A DNA stretch of 15,227 nt from Pseudomonadota bacterium (GTDB taxonomy: Bacteria > Pseudomonadota > Gammaproteobacteria > Burkholderiales > SG8-39), in assembly GCA_021825225.1 (NCBI GenBank), contig JAKAIH010000010.1:1-15227 (forward strand), given 5' to 3'. The notes below the pieces were generated by a model. It saw nothing but the letters and a program-made list of their open reading frames with translations, did no database searches and was not told the DNA's origin. The position numbers and the translations under genes were made by a program. This document shows positions 1 through 6,424 of this stretch, in pieces. Position 1 is the stretch's first letter. Each line of letters begins with the position of its first letter.

Positions 1-949
1 CCTTCAGCGTGGCGTCCATGCGGGCGCGGGCGAAGTCGCTGATTTCTATGCCTTTGACGATCTCGAATTCGCCGTTCTTGCAGGTCACGGGATGACCGTA
101 GATCACGCCTTCGGGAATGCCATAGCTGCCATCGGAAGGTATGCCCATGGAAATCCAGTCGCCTGCGGGCGTCCCCATGGCCCAGTCGCGCATGTGATCG
201 ATTGCCGCGCTGGCAGCGCTCGCGGCCGAGGACAGCCCGCGCGCGGCAATGATGGCGGCACCGCGTTTTTGCACCGTCGGGATGAAGTTGGTCTCGAGCC
301 AGGACTGGTCGTTGATCATCGGCCAAACTTTCTTGCCGTCTGCCTCCATCTGGAACACATCAGGGTACTGGGTGGCGGAATGGTTGCCCCAGACGACTGC
401 TTTGCGCAGGCTGGTGACCGGTTTGCCGATTTTCGCGCTGATCTGCGACAGCGAGCGGTTGTGGTCCAGGCGCATCATGCCGGTAAATTGCCGCGGCGAC
501 AGGCTGGGCGCGTTTTTCATCGCGATCAGCGCATTGGTGTTGGCCGGATTGCCGACGACCAGCACTTTCACTTTGCGGCTGGCAACCGCATTGAGCGCCT
601 TGCCCTGCGGCACGAAAATCGCGCCGTTCGCTTCGAGCAGGTCCTTGCGCTCCATGCCCGCGGTGCGCGGGCGCGCGCCGACCAGGATGGCATAGTCGGC
701 GTCCTTGAACGCCACCATCGGATCGGCGGTGGCAGACATGCCGGCGAGCAGCGGAAACGCGCAGTCGTTGAGTTCCATCATCACCCCGGCCAACGCCTTC
801 TGCGCCTTTTCGTCGGGAATTTCCAGCATTTGCAGGATTACCGGCTGATCCGTGCCGAGCATGTCACCGGCGGCGATGCGAAACAGAATGCTGTAACCGA
901 TCTGGCCGGCGGCGCCGGTAACTGCGACGCGAACGGGTGATTTGGACAT
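1..949 (-). CDS. mdh: Malate dehydrogenase, cytosolic type (3' end cut by window edge)
   Basis: Interconverts malate and oxaloacetate with NAD(H) in the cytoplasm, supplying oxaloacetate to the citrate synthases encoded nearby. I translated the minus strand from the ATG at 949-947. It gives 316 codons with no stop before the edge; the family is about 325-330 aa, so only the last dozen or so residues are missing. Visible are the N-terminal NAD-binding loop [10 protein letters not shown] (residues 11-20), the mobile substrate loop [11 protein letters not shown] (91-101), the NPAN turn (134-137), the catalytic aspartate in MMRLDHNR (D162) and the catalytic histidine in WGNHS (H190). This layout is the cytosolic-type MDH common in betaproteobacteria rather than the LDH-like type. 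The start has a GGAG Shine-Dalgarno (960-957) 7 nt upstream. The gene is transcribed away from sdhE and has its own promoter at 1117-1089. Confidence 0.96.
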   Translation of the reverse strand, partial: MSKSPVRVAVTGAAGQIGYSILFRIAAGDMLGTDQPVILQMLEIPDEKAQKALAGVMMELNDCAFPLLAGMSATADPMVAFKDADYAILVGARPRTAGMERKDLLEANGAIFVPQGKALNAVASRKVKVLVVGNPANTNALIAMKNAPSLSPRQFTGMMRLDHNRSLSQISAKIGKPVTSLRKAVVWGNHSATQYPDVFQMEADGKKVWPMINDQSWLETNFIPTVQKRGAAIIAARGLSSAASAASAAIDHMRDWAMGTPAGDWISMGIPSDGSYGIPEGVIYGHPVTCKNGEFEIVKGIEISDFARARMDATLK

Positions 950-958
950 GTGAATACT

Positions 959-969
959 CCACTAAGTGG
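959..969. promoter_or_regulatory. Perfect 11-nt palindrome over the mdh Shine-Dalgarno
   Basis: CCACTAAGTGG is a 5-1-5 perfect inverted repeat lying in the mdh leader. Its left end includes the CC of the plus-strand CTCC, which is the mdh GGAG ribosome binding site (960-957). The single-base centre makes an RNA hairpin unlikely, so a protein-binding half-site pair is the more natural reading. It is short, so chance is a real alternative. Confidence 0.3.
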
Positions 970-1088
970 TTAACGGGAAATGACAGATGGCGGGTGGAAA
1001 GCGTTGGAGCTGGGGGCGGGCTGAATCGGTTGGTACGCCTCGATTGCGCTGCATAATCGTCGCAGGATATCCCCGCTCGGCGTGGGAA

Positions 1089-1117
1089 ATTTTAGGTTCA
1101 ATGCACACCAGTGTCAA
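1089..1117 (-). promoter_or_regulatory. Sigma70-type promoter of mdh
   Basis: Read on the minus strand, a perfect -35 TTGACA (1117-1112) is followed after exactly 17 nt by TAAAAT (1094-1089), five of six matches to the consensus -10. Transcription would start near 1082 and give a leader of about 130 nt before the mdh ATG at 949. It is the best promoter match I found in the window. Confidence 0.7.
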
Positions 1118-1281
1118 CCGCGATCGCAAATGCAGGACCTATCTTATACGCAAGTTTGCCGCGGGTGCGGCCTACTCTCGCGCTCAGGCGGAATAATTGC
1201 CACCGACATTGACACAAATCAAATCCGGCGGTCCGGCTTCGGCCAAAATCGGCGAATGTCGAGGTGGCGTAGGATAGGCGT

Positions 1282-1548
1282 ATGGGTCCGGATCCGGAAA
1301 ATTTGAACCGCCTGCGCTGGCAATGTCGCCGCGGTCTGCTTGAACTCGACGTGCTGCTGGAGCGGTTTCTGGAGAGGCATCACGATCAATTGCAGGGTGA
1401 GCGCCTGAGTTCGTTCCAGGCGCTTCTGAATTTTTCAGACAACGATTTATGGGATCTTGTCCGCGCGCGCACCGACTGCCGCGATGCGCGGCTGGCCGAA
1501 GTGGTGCAATGGCTGCGCGACTGCCGAGGCGGTAGCAGTCCTCAATAG
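1282..1548 (+). CDS. sdhE: SdhE, FAD assembly factor of succinate dehydrogenase
   Basis: A small soluble protein of the SdhE/YgfY (Sdh5, DUF339) family, which promotes covalent attachment of FAD to the flavoprotein subunit SdhA. The 88-aa length equals the E. coli protein. The diagnostic RGxxE motif is present as RRGLLELD (R17, G18, E21), and the second family block appears as FQALLNFSDNDLWDLV (45-60), ending in a helical tail. The ATG at 1282 has AGGA at 1271-1274 upstream. In related genomes sdhE normally follows sdhCDAB and precedes gltA; here the sdh structural genes are not upstream, and a eukaryotic-type citrate synthase follows after 54 nt. The stop codon lies on the junction of a 10-bp tandem duplication (1537-1556), so the last few residues may be recently altered; the conserved core is unaffected. 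Confidence 0.9.
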   Translation: MGPDPENLNRLRWQCRRGLLELDVLLERFLERHHDQLQGERLSSFQALLNFSDNDLWDLVRARTDCRDARLAEVVQWLRDCRGGSSPQ

Positions 1549-1556
1549 TCCTCAAT
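1537..1556 (+). repeat. 10-bp tandem duplication across the sdhE stop codon
   Basis: AGTCCTCAAT occurs twice head to tail (1537-1546 and 1547-1556). The sdhE stop TAG (1546-1548) is formed by the last T of copy one and the first AG of copy two. With one copy removed, the frame would instead run on to a TGA overlapping the ATG of the next gene. Confidence 0.9.
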
Positions 1557-1602
1557 GTTCAAGCAATAATTTAAACCCAGTTAGTAATAGGAGATCAGGT
1601 TC

Positions 1603-2928
1603 ATGACACAGCTAAAAGACAAGTTGTCGGAAAAGATACAAGCACACCGTCCCCGCACCGCCAAGCTCACCAAGGAATTCGCAGACGTTGTCATCGACAA
1701 GGTTGATATCGGGCAGTGCATGGGCGGGGCTCGTGACATACGGTGCCTGGTTACCGATATCTCCTACCTCGATCCGCAGGAAGGGATTCGCTTCCGCGGC
1801 AAGACCATCCCTGAAACCTTTGCGGCCCTTCCCAAGGCTGCCGGCTCCGCCTATCCGACCGTCGAGTCCTTCTGGTATTTCCTCCTGACCGGCGATGTTC
1901 CCACCCAGGCACAGGTGGACGAAGTCGTGGCGCAGTGGAAAACACGCCAGGAAGTTCCCAAGTACGTGTTTGACGTGATCCGCGCGCTGCCGCGGGACAG
2001 CCATCCGATGGTTATGCTCTCCACCGGCATCCTCGCGCTGCAGAAGGATTCCAAGTTTGCCGCTCATTACAATTCGGGCAAATTCAACAAGATGAACGCC
2101 TGGGAAACGGTGTACGAGGATGCCAGCGACCTGGTGGCGCGTATCCCTGTGATCGCCGCCTTCATTTACAACCTGAAATACAGGGACGACAAGCAGACCG
2201 CCATCGATCCCAAGCTGGACATGGGAGCCAACTTCGCCCACATGATCGGCCAGAGCGAAGAGTATAAAGACGTGGCGCGCATGTACTTCATACTGCACTC
2301 CGACCACGAATCCGGCAACGTTTCCGCGCACACCACCCACCTGGTGCACTCGGCATTGTCCGACCCCTACTATGCGTACTCTGCCGGTCTGAACGGCCTC
2401 GCTGGTCCGCTGCACGGCCTTGCCAACCAGGAAGTGCTGGGGTGGACCATGAAGTTCCAGGAAAAGTACTGCAAAGGCGTCGAACCCACCCGGGAACTGA
2501 TCACCAAAGCGCTCTGGGATACCCTCAACTCCGGCCAGGTCATTCCGGGCTATGGTCACGCCGTCCTGCGCAAGACCGATCCGCGCTATATGTCGCAGCG
2601 CGAATTCTGCCTCAGGACGCCGGGCCTCAAGGACGATCCGCTGTTCAAGCTGGTTTCCATGATCTTCGAAGTTGCACCGGGCGTTCTCAGCGAGCACGGG
2701 CATACCAAGAACCCCTGGCCGAACGTCGATGCGCAATCCGGCGTCATCCAGTGGTACTACGGCCTCAAGAACTGGGACTTCTATACCGTCCTTTTCGGCG
2801 TCGGGCGCGCCCTGGGCTGCATGGCCAATATCACCTGGGACCGCGCTTTGGGCTATGCCCTCGAGCGTCCCAAATCCGTCACCACCGACATGCTCGAGAA
2901 ATGGGCTGCCGAAGGCGGAAGGAAGTAG
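1603..2928 (+). CDS. Citrate synthase, eukaryotic/mitochondrial type
   Basis: Condenses oxaloacetate and acetyl-CoA to citrate. The 441-aa product follows the animal mitochondrial enzyme closely. Blocks include DPQEGIRFRGKTIPE (58-72), HSDHESGNVSAHT (232-244), GLAGPLHGLANQEVL (265-279), GYGHAVLRKTDPRY (316-329), KNPWPNVDAQSG (369-380), YYTVLFGV-like YTVLFGVGRALG (394-405) and ALERPKS (419-425). The catalytic triad is H271, H319 and D376, matching pig His274, His320 and Asp375. There is no targeting peptide. Family members are dimeric and generally lack the NADH control of the bacterial hexameric type. The ATG at 1603 has AGGAG ending 9 nt upstream. It sits between sdhE and a GHKL ATPase gene, with the usual type II gltA about 2 kb further on. 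Bacterial members are known, for example in Geobacter. Identity is secure; why a second enzyme is kept, and whether it runs in the cleavage direction, is unknown. Confidence 0.95.
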   Translation: MTQLKDKLSEKIQAHRPRTAKLTKEFADVVIDKVDIGQCMGGARDIRCLVTDISYLDPQEGIRFRGKTIPETFAALPKAAGSAYPTVESFWYFLLTGDVPTQAQVDEVVAQWKTRQEVPKYVFDVIRALPRDSHPMVMLSTGILALQKDSKFAAHYNSGKFNKMNAWETVYEDASDLVARIPVIAAFIYNLKYRDDKQTAIDPKLDMGANFAHMIGQSEEYKDVARMYFILHSDHESGNVSAHTTHLVHSALSDPYYAYSAGLNGLAGPLHGLANQEVLGWTMKFQEKYCKGVEPTRELITKALWDTLNSGQVIPGYGHAVLRKTDPRYMSQREFCLRTPGLKDDPLFKLVSMIFEVAPGVLSEHGHTKNPWPNVDAQSGVIQWYYGLKNWDFYTVLFGVGRALGCMANITWDRALGYALERPKSVTTDMLEKWAAEGGRK

Positions 2929-3005
2929 CGGCGGCGCGTTTTGTAATGAGCTCTTAGGGCAGGGAAGGGGTTTCTCCGTGAGTAGGGCCCCTCCGATTGC
3001 GCAGA

Positions 3006-3058
3006 TTTGCCACGCCGCGGCGAGCAGCTTCCAAATGGAAGGTGAGCGGCGTGGTGAA
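3006..3058. other. Large inverted repeat after the eukaryotic-type citrate synthase
   Basis: CCACGCCGC (3010-3018) pairs perfectly with GCGGCGTGG (3046-3054). Two wobble and two A-T pairs extend the stem outward to 3006/3058. Inside it, CTTCC (3028-3032) pairs with GGAAG (3037-3041) around an AAAT loop. No T-run follows on either side, so this is not a textbook intrinsic terminator. It may still end or stabilise the citrate synthase transcript, or act on DNA. It lies just before the candidate -10 at 3085. Confidence 0.6.
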
Positions 3059-3084
3059 TACGCAGACGCGGGCCGCCCTGCCTG

Positions 3085-3090
3085 TATAAT
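3085..3090 (+). promoter_or_regulatory. Candidate -10 box upstream of the GHKL ATPase gene
   Basis: A perfect TATAAT stands out in GC-rich surroundings 37 nt before the GTG start of the downstream gene. No convincing -35 lies 16-18 nt upstream, so it would need an activator or be a weak promoter. It suggests the ATPase gene can be transcribed separately from the citrate synthase gene before it. Confidence 0.4.
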
Positions 3091-3127
3091 CGGTTTGGTC
3101 TTTGACGCAGGCGATAGGGGCTGAACG

Positions 3128-4777
3128 GTGACGACGGGTCGAACAGGCGATTCCTCCCAGGCGATGCCCGACTACAGCGAAGGGATCAAGAGGGACGTCG
3201 CCGAGATCAAGTTCCTCATCCACGACCTTCGTGTCGAGGGCTTTTTCAATGAGATCCTTCATTACCACGTCACGCTGAATACCGACCTCGAGATCTATAA
3301 CATCGAGCAGGCGCAGGTTCTGCACGGGGCGGATGTTCAGGAACTGAAGTCCAAGCTCGGCGCTGCGCGCAGGGCGTTCCAGGACTACTCGAACGCGGTG
3401 AAGAGCTTCTCGCCGGATCGAACCGTCCTGCTCCTTGGCCGACGCTACGTCGATGCCATCCATGAGACCTGCCATCTCATTCTCAGCCCCTTGTGGGGGC
3501 GCTCGGATCAGGTGCTTTCCTTCTTGCCCAAAGAGGCACGCTCGGTGCGTTCGCGGCGCCACTACCGCAACTGCATCAGCTGGCTGTACGGCGTGCATCT
3601 GCGCATTGCCGCGTTTCGCGAGGAGTCGAATGGGGCGAGCGTCAAGGACGAATTCGACATCGCCGATGATCTGCGCGATTTCACGCAGGATACCGTACGC
3701 GGGTATGTGGTCGAGAAGTCCGAGGCCCGCGTGGAACTGCTGCTCGAACGCATGGACCCGGCGGTCATTGCAGGCAGGCGCCCGCGGTTTCGCCGCATGT
3801 ACTTCAACCTGGTCATGAATGCTGTCGACGCGATGAGCGGGCGCAAGGCGGGCGCGGTCCACGTGAGCACCGTCATCGAAGGCGACCGCGTGGCGCTGCG
3901 CGTGCGCGACGACGGCGTGGGCATGTCCCCGGAGAAGATCCAGCAGCTCCTCGCCGATCGCCAGTCGCTGGACGGCGAGATTCACTCGCTCGGGTTCGTG
4001 TTCGTGCGCCAGACGGTCGCCGAGTTCGGCGGTGAGCTGGCAATAGAGAGCGAGATAGGCAAGGGCACGACCATGACGCTGCGCCTGCCTTACCTGAAGG
4101 GCAGGGTGTTGCAGCCGGACCCGTCCTACCGGAGCAGGTATCGCCTGCCGGAGAAATACCAGTCCGTCCCAGCGGAGCCCGACACGGCGCGCGCTGTACC
4201 AGCGAGCGCGACAGCGACCAGTGCCGCGGCGGCGCCAGCCCCGCCACAGGTGGCGCCGGCCGCCGGGGACAACGATGAGGAGCGTGCCTGTGGCAGGCTA
4301 CTCTTTGAGGCCTATCAGAAGTCCAGGGCCCAGTTCCCCGGGTGCATCTTCGCCATGGCCGTGACCGAGGACAACCGGGTCGAGATGTTTACGCATAAGC
4401 CCTACGAGCGCGACTGGAACATCTCGCACGAGGATCTTTCGCCCATGTACTACCAGGCGACCTATCGCGGTCGCATGGAGGAGGACGAGCTAAAGGCACC
4501 TGTTGTGATACTCAAGCCGCCCCAGAGCGTCGGGGAGTACTTTGACTTCAAGGAAGTGCCAGAGGCCGACCGTGAACTCGATCGCTTCACGCACATGGTC
4601 CGCGACGAGGGTATAAGGATCGCGCGCAAGCTCATCGCGACGGGACTCGACCCGCAGATCCCGGTCCTCCTGTCCAGCGCGTCCCGGTTCTTCACCTCGG
4701 TTTCGGAGATGCACGGGACCGCGCCCTTTCCGCTGGAGTTGATGGCGCGCCAGAGACTGTCAGCGGAAGAAAAATAG
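3128..4777 (+). CDS. Histidine-kinase-like GHKL ATPase protein with unknown C-terminal domain
   Basis: A soluble 549-aa protein with no signal peptide or membrane helix. Residues about 1-200 look mostly helical and contain IHDLRVEGFF (31-40), which resembles a histidine kinase H box with H32 as possible phosphoacceptor, but the usual N/TPL continuation is missing. A HATPase_c domain follows: N box FNLVMNAVDAM (226-236), G1 box DDGVGM (261-266), a G2-like SLGF (287-290) lacking the usual GxG, and GKGTTMTLRLP (311-321). The ATP lid is short. An Ala/Pro-rich linker (about 347-380) leads to a C-terminal domain (about 385-549) that I do not recognise. The GTG at 3128 is chosen for its AGGGG site about 7 nt upstream; an ATG at residue 13 is possible. 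It lies between two citrate synthase genes, which suggests, but does not show, a role in controlling central metabolism. Kinase activity is uncertain. Confidence 0.8.
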   Translation: MTTGRTGDSSQAMPDYSEGIKRDVAEIKFLIHDLRVEGFFNEILHYHVTLNTDLEIYNIEQAQVLHGADVQELKSKLGAARRAFQDYSNAVKSFSPDRTVLLLGRRYVDAIHETCHLILSPLWGRSDQVLSFLPKEARSVRSRRHYRNCISWLYGVHLRIAAFREESNGASVKDEFDIADDLRDFTQDTVRGYVVEKSEARVELLLERMDPAVIAGRRPRFRRMYFNLVMNAVDAMSGRKAGAVHVSTVIEGDRVALRVRDDGVGMSPEKIQQLLADRQSLDGEIHSLGFVFVRQTVAEFGGELAIESEIGKGTTMTLRLPYLKGRVLQPDPSYRSRYRLPEKYQSVPAEPDTARAVPASATATSAAAAPAPPQVAPAAGDNDEERACGRLLFEAYQKSRAQFPGCIFAMAVTEDNRVEMFTHKPYERDWNISHEDLSPMYYQATYRGRMEEDELKAPVVILKPPQSVGEYFDFKEVPEADRELDRFTHMVRDEGIRIARKLIATGLDPQIPVLLSSASRFFTSVSEMHGTAPFPLELMARQRLSAEEK

Positions 4778-4830
4778 CTGTCGAGAAGCGCAGCGACCCC
4801 CTGCAGAGGCGCATCCAGCCTCGTTCAAAG

Positions 4831-4847
4831 CCCAATTGGGCTATACT
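4831..4847 (+). promoter_or_regulatory. Candidate gltA promoter -10 with adjoining palindrome
   Basis: TATACT (4842-4847) is a good -10 box about 140 nt before gltA. It is directly preceded by the perfect 10-bp palindrome CCCAATTGGG (4831-4840), which would lie in the promoter spacer where a regulator could act. No good -35 is visible at 16-18 nt, so the call is tentative. A second inverted repeat, GCGCAC/GTGCGC (4873-4878, 4886-4891), falls in the putative leader. Confidence 0.35.
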
Positions 4848-4988
4848 TGCAGCACCTTGCTGGACGTGATTCGCGCACGCGCCGGGTGCGCCGATTCGCG
4901 ACCCGCCTGAGTGTTCGGGACGGATTCGCAACACTGAGGCAATTCCAGTTCTGTCCGCGCTTATTCCGCTGAATCAAAGGAGATGATG

Positions 4989-6293
4989 ATGGAGTCAAAA
5001 GCTAAAGCTACGCTGAGCTACGGCGAAGGCAAATCGATCGATTTCCCCGTGTTTGGCGGCAGTGTCGGCCCCGACGTCATCGACATACGCGCGCTCTACG
5101 GCAAGACCGGCATGTTCACCTACGACACGGGCTTTCTGTCGACGGCGGCCTGCAGTTCGAAGATCACCTACATCGACGGCGACAAGGGCGAACTGATGTA
5201 TCGCGGCTACCCGATCGAACAGATCGCGGGGGATTGCGACTACCTGGAAACCTGCCATCTGCTGCTGTACGGCGAGCTGCCGAACAAGGGTCAGAAGGAG
5301 GAATTCGTCGACCTGGTAACGCATCACACCATGGTGAACGAGCAGATGCAATTCTTCCTGCGCGGCTTCCGCCGCGACGCGCACCCGATGGCGGTGCTGA
5401 CCGGGCTGGTGGGCGCCATGTCGGCCTTCTATCACGACTCCCTCGATATCAACAATCCGAAGGACCGCGACATCTCGGCGGTGCGGCTGATCGCGAAGAT
5501 GCCGACCCTGGTCGCGATGTCGTACAAATACTCCATGGGCCAGCCGTATATCTATCCGCGCAACGAACTGTCGTACACGGCCAATTTCCTGCACATGATG
5601 TTCGGTACGCCGTGCGAGGAATACAAACCCAATGAGGTCGTGGTGCGCGCGCTGGACCGCATTTTCATCCTGCATGCCGACCACGAACAGAACGCCTCGA
5701 CCTCTACGGTGCGGCTGTGCGGTTCGTCTGGAACGAATCCGTTTGCCGCGATCGCGGCCGGCGTCGCCTGCCTTTGGGGCCCGGCGCACGGCGGGGCGAA
5801 CGAAGCCTGCCTCAACATGCTGCAGCAGATCCAGGCGCAGGGCGGCGCGGCCAAACTCGGCGAATTCGTCGCCAGGGCGAAGGATCCGAATTCGGGGACG
5901 CGCCTGATGGGCTTCGGCCACCGCGTGTACAAAAACTACGACCCGCGCGCCAAGCTCATGCGCGAAACCTGCTACGAAGTGCTGGGCGAACTGGGACTGG
6001 AAAACGACCCCTTGTTCAAGCTCGCCATGGCGCTGGAAAAGGTGGCGCTCGAGGACGATTATTTCGTCAAGCGCAAACTCTATCCCAACGTAGACTACTA
6101 CTCGGGCATCGTGCAAAAGGCGCTCGGCATCCCGGTATCGATGTTCACCGGCATCTTCTCGCTGGCGCGCACGGTGGGCTGGATCGCGCAATGGCAGGAG
6201 ATGATCACCGATCCGGAATACAAGATCGGCCGGCCGCGCCAGCTCTACAGCGGTCCCACCAGGCGCGACGTCGTGCCTATCGACAAACGCTGA
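4989..6293 (+). CDS. gltA: Citrate synthase, bacterial type II (GltA)
   Basis: The main TCA citrate synthase, of the hexameric type usual in proteobacteria. Three ATGs stand in line (4983, 4986, 4989). AAAGGAG at 4976-4982 is best spaced (6 nt) from the last, giving 434 aa; the first would give 436. Recognisable blocks are [42 protein letters not shown] with catalytic H267, [13 protein letters not shown] with H311, and [11 protein letters not shown] with D369. A cysteine in MFGTPCEEY (C209) appears to correspond to E. coli Cys206 near the NADH site, consistent with NADH-controlled enzymes of this type. It is followed by sucA after 131 nt containing two hairpins. It has only distant likeness to the eukaryotic-type synthase encoded at 1603-2928, so the two are not a recent duplication. 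Confidence 0.97.
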   Translation: MESKAKATLSYGEGKSIDFPVFGGSVGPDVIDIRALYGKTGMFTYDTGFLSTAACSSKITYIDGDKGELMYRGYPIEQIAGDCDYLETCHLLLYGELPNKGQKEEFVDLVTHHTMVNEQMQFFLRGFRRDAHPMAVLTGLVGAMSAFYHDSLDINNPKDRDISAVRLIAKMPTLVAMSYKYSMGQPYIYPRNELSYTANFLHMMFGTPCEEYKPNEVVVRALDRIFILHADHEQNASTSTVRLCGSSGTNPFAAIAAGVACLWGPAHGGANEACLNMLQQIQAQGGAAKLGEFVARAKDPNSGTRLMGFGHRVYKNYDPRAKLMRETCYEVLGELGLENDPLFKLAMALEKVALEDDYFVKRKLYPNVDYYSGIVQKALGIPVSMFTGIFSLARTVGWIAQWQEMITDPEYKIGRPRQLYSGPTRRDVVPIDKR

Positions 6294-6313
6294 AAAGACT
6301 GACAAGATAAAGC

Positions 6314-6331
6314 CGTACCCCGACGGGTACG
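6314..6331 (+). other. First of two tandem hairpins between gltA and sucA
   Basis: CGTACCC (6314-6320) pairs perfectly with GGGTACG (6325-6331) around a CGAC loop, starting 21 nt after the gltA stop. No T-run follows, so it is not a classic terminator. Confidence 0.6.
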
Positions 6332-6333
6332 CG

Positions 6334-6361
6334 GGGAGCGCCAGGAACAGCTGGCGTTTCC
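6334..6361 (+). other. Second tandem hairpin between gltA and sucA
   Basis: GGGAGCGCCAG (6334-6344) pairs with CTGGCGTTTCC (6351-6361) over 11 positions, two of them G-U, around the loop GAACAG. The core CGCCAG/CTGGCG is perfect. It lies only 2 nt after the first hairpin and 63 nt before the sucA ATG. It could moderate read-through or protect a processed end; there is no U-tract. Confidence 0.6.
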
Positions 6362-6424
6362 TGCGTAGCCTTCGTGTTTTCTGTGGGTTGCGATTTCCTC
6401 TCACCTGCGACGCGAGCCGCCCCT

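Larger units (their letters stand above)
950..1281. other. Divergent intergenic region between mdh and sdhE
   Basis: This 332-base gap separates the divergent mdh and sdhE start codons. It holds the mdh promoter (1117-1089) and leader, with the palindrome at 959-969. On the plus strand it holds the sdhE ribosome binding site AGGA (1271-1274), 7 nt before its ATG. Short open frames (for example 987-1196) show no family likeness or good ribosome site, and I do not call them genes. A TTGACA at 1209-1214 has no -10 partner at 16-18 nt, so I cannot place the sdhE promoter. No remnant of sdhC, sdhD, sdhA, sdhB or a regulator gene is visible here. Confidence 0.8.

Noticed and set aside
1209..1214. 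TTGACA as a -35 box for sdhE
   Set aside because: The bases 16-18 nt downstream (around TCCGGC) bear no resemblance to a -10 box.
987..1306. Short plus-strand frames in the mdh-sdhE gap
   Set aside because: No convincing ribosome site, no family likeness, and they overlap each other and the mdh promoter/leader.
1603..6293. The second citrate synthase as the 2-methylcitrate synthase PrpC, given prpE nearby
   Set aside because: The first gene matches the mitochondrial citrate synthase type throughout, and the second is a full-length type II GltA with the N-terminal domain that PrpC lacks.
6374..6424. Upstream GTG start extending SucA by 17 residues
   Set aside because: The extra residues do not fit the SucA N-terminus, which begins with the ATG at 6425, and there is no ribosome site before the GTG.
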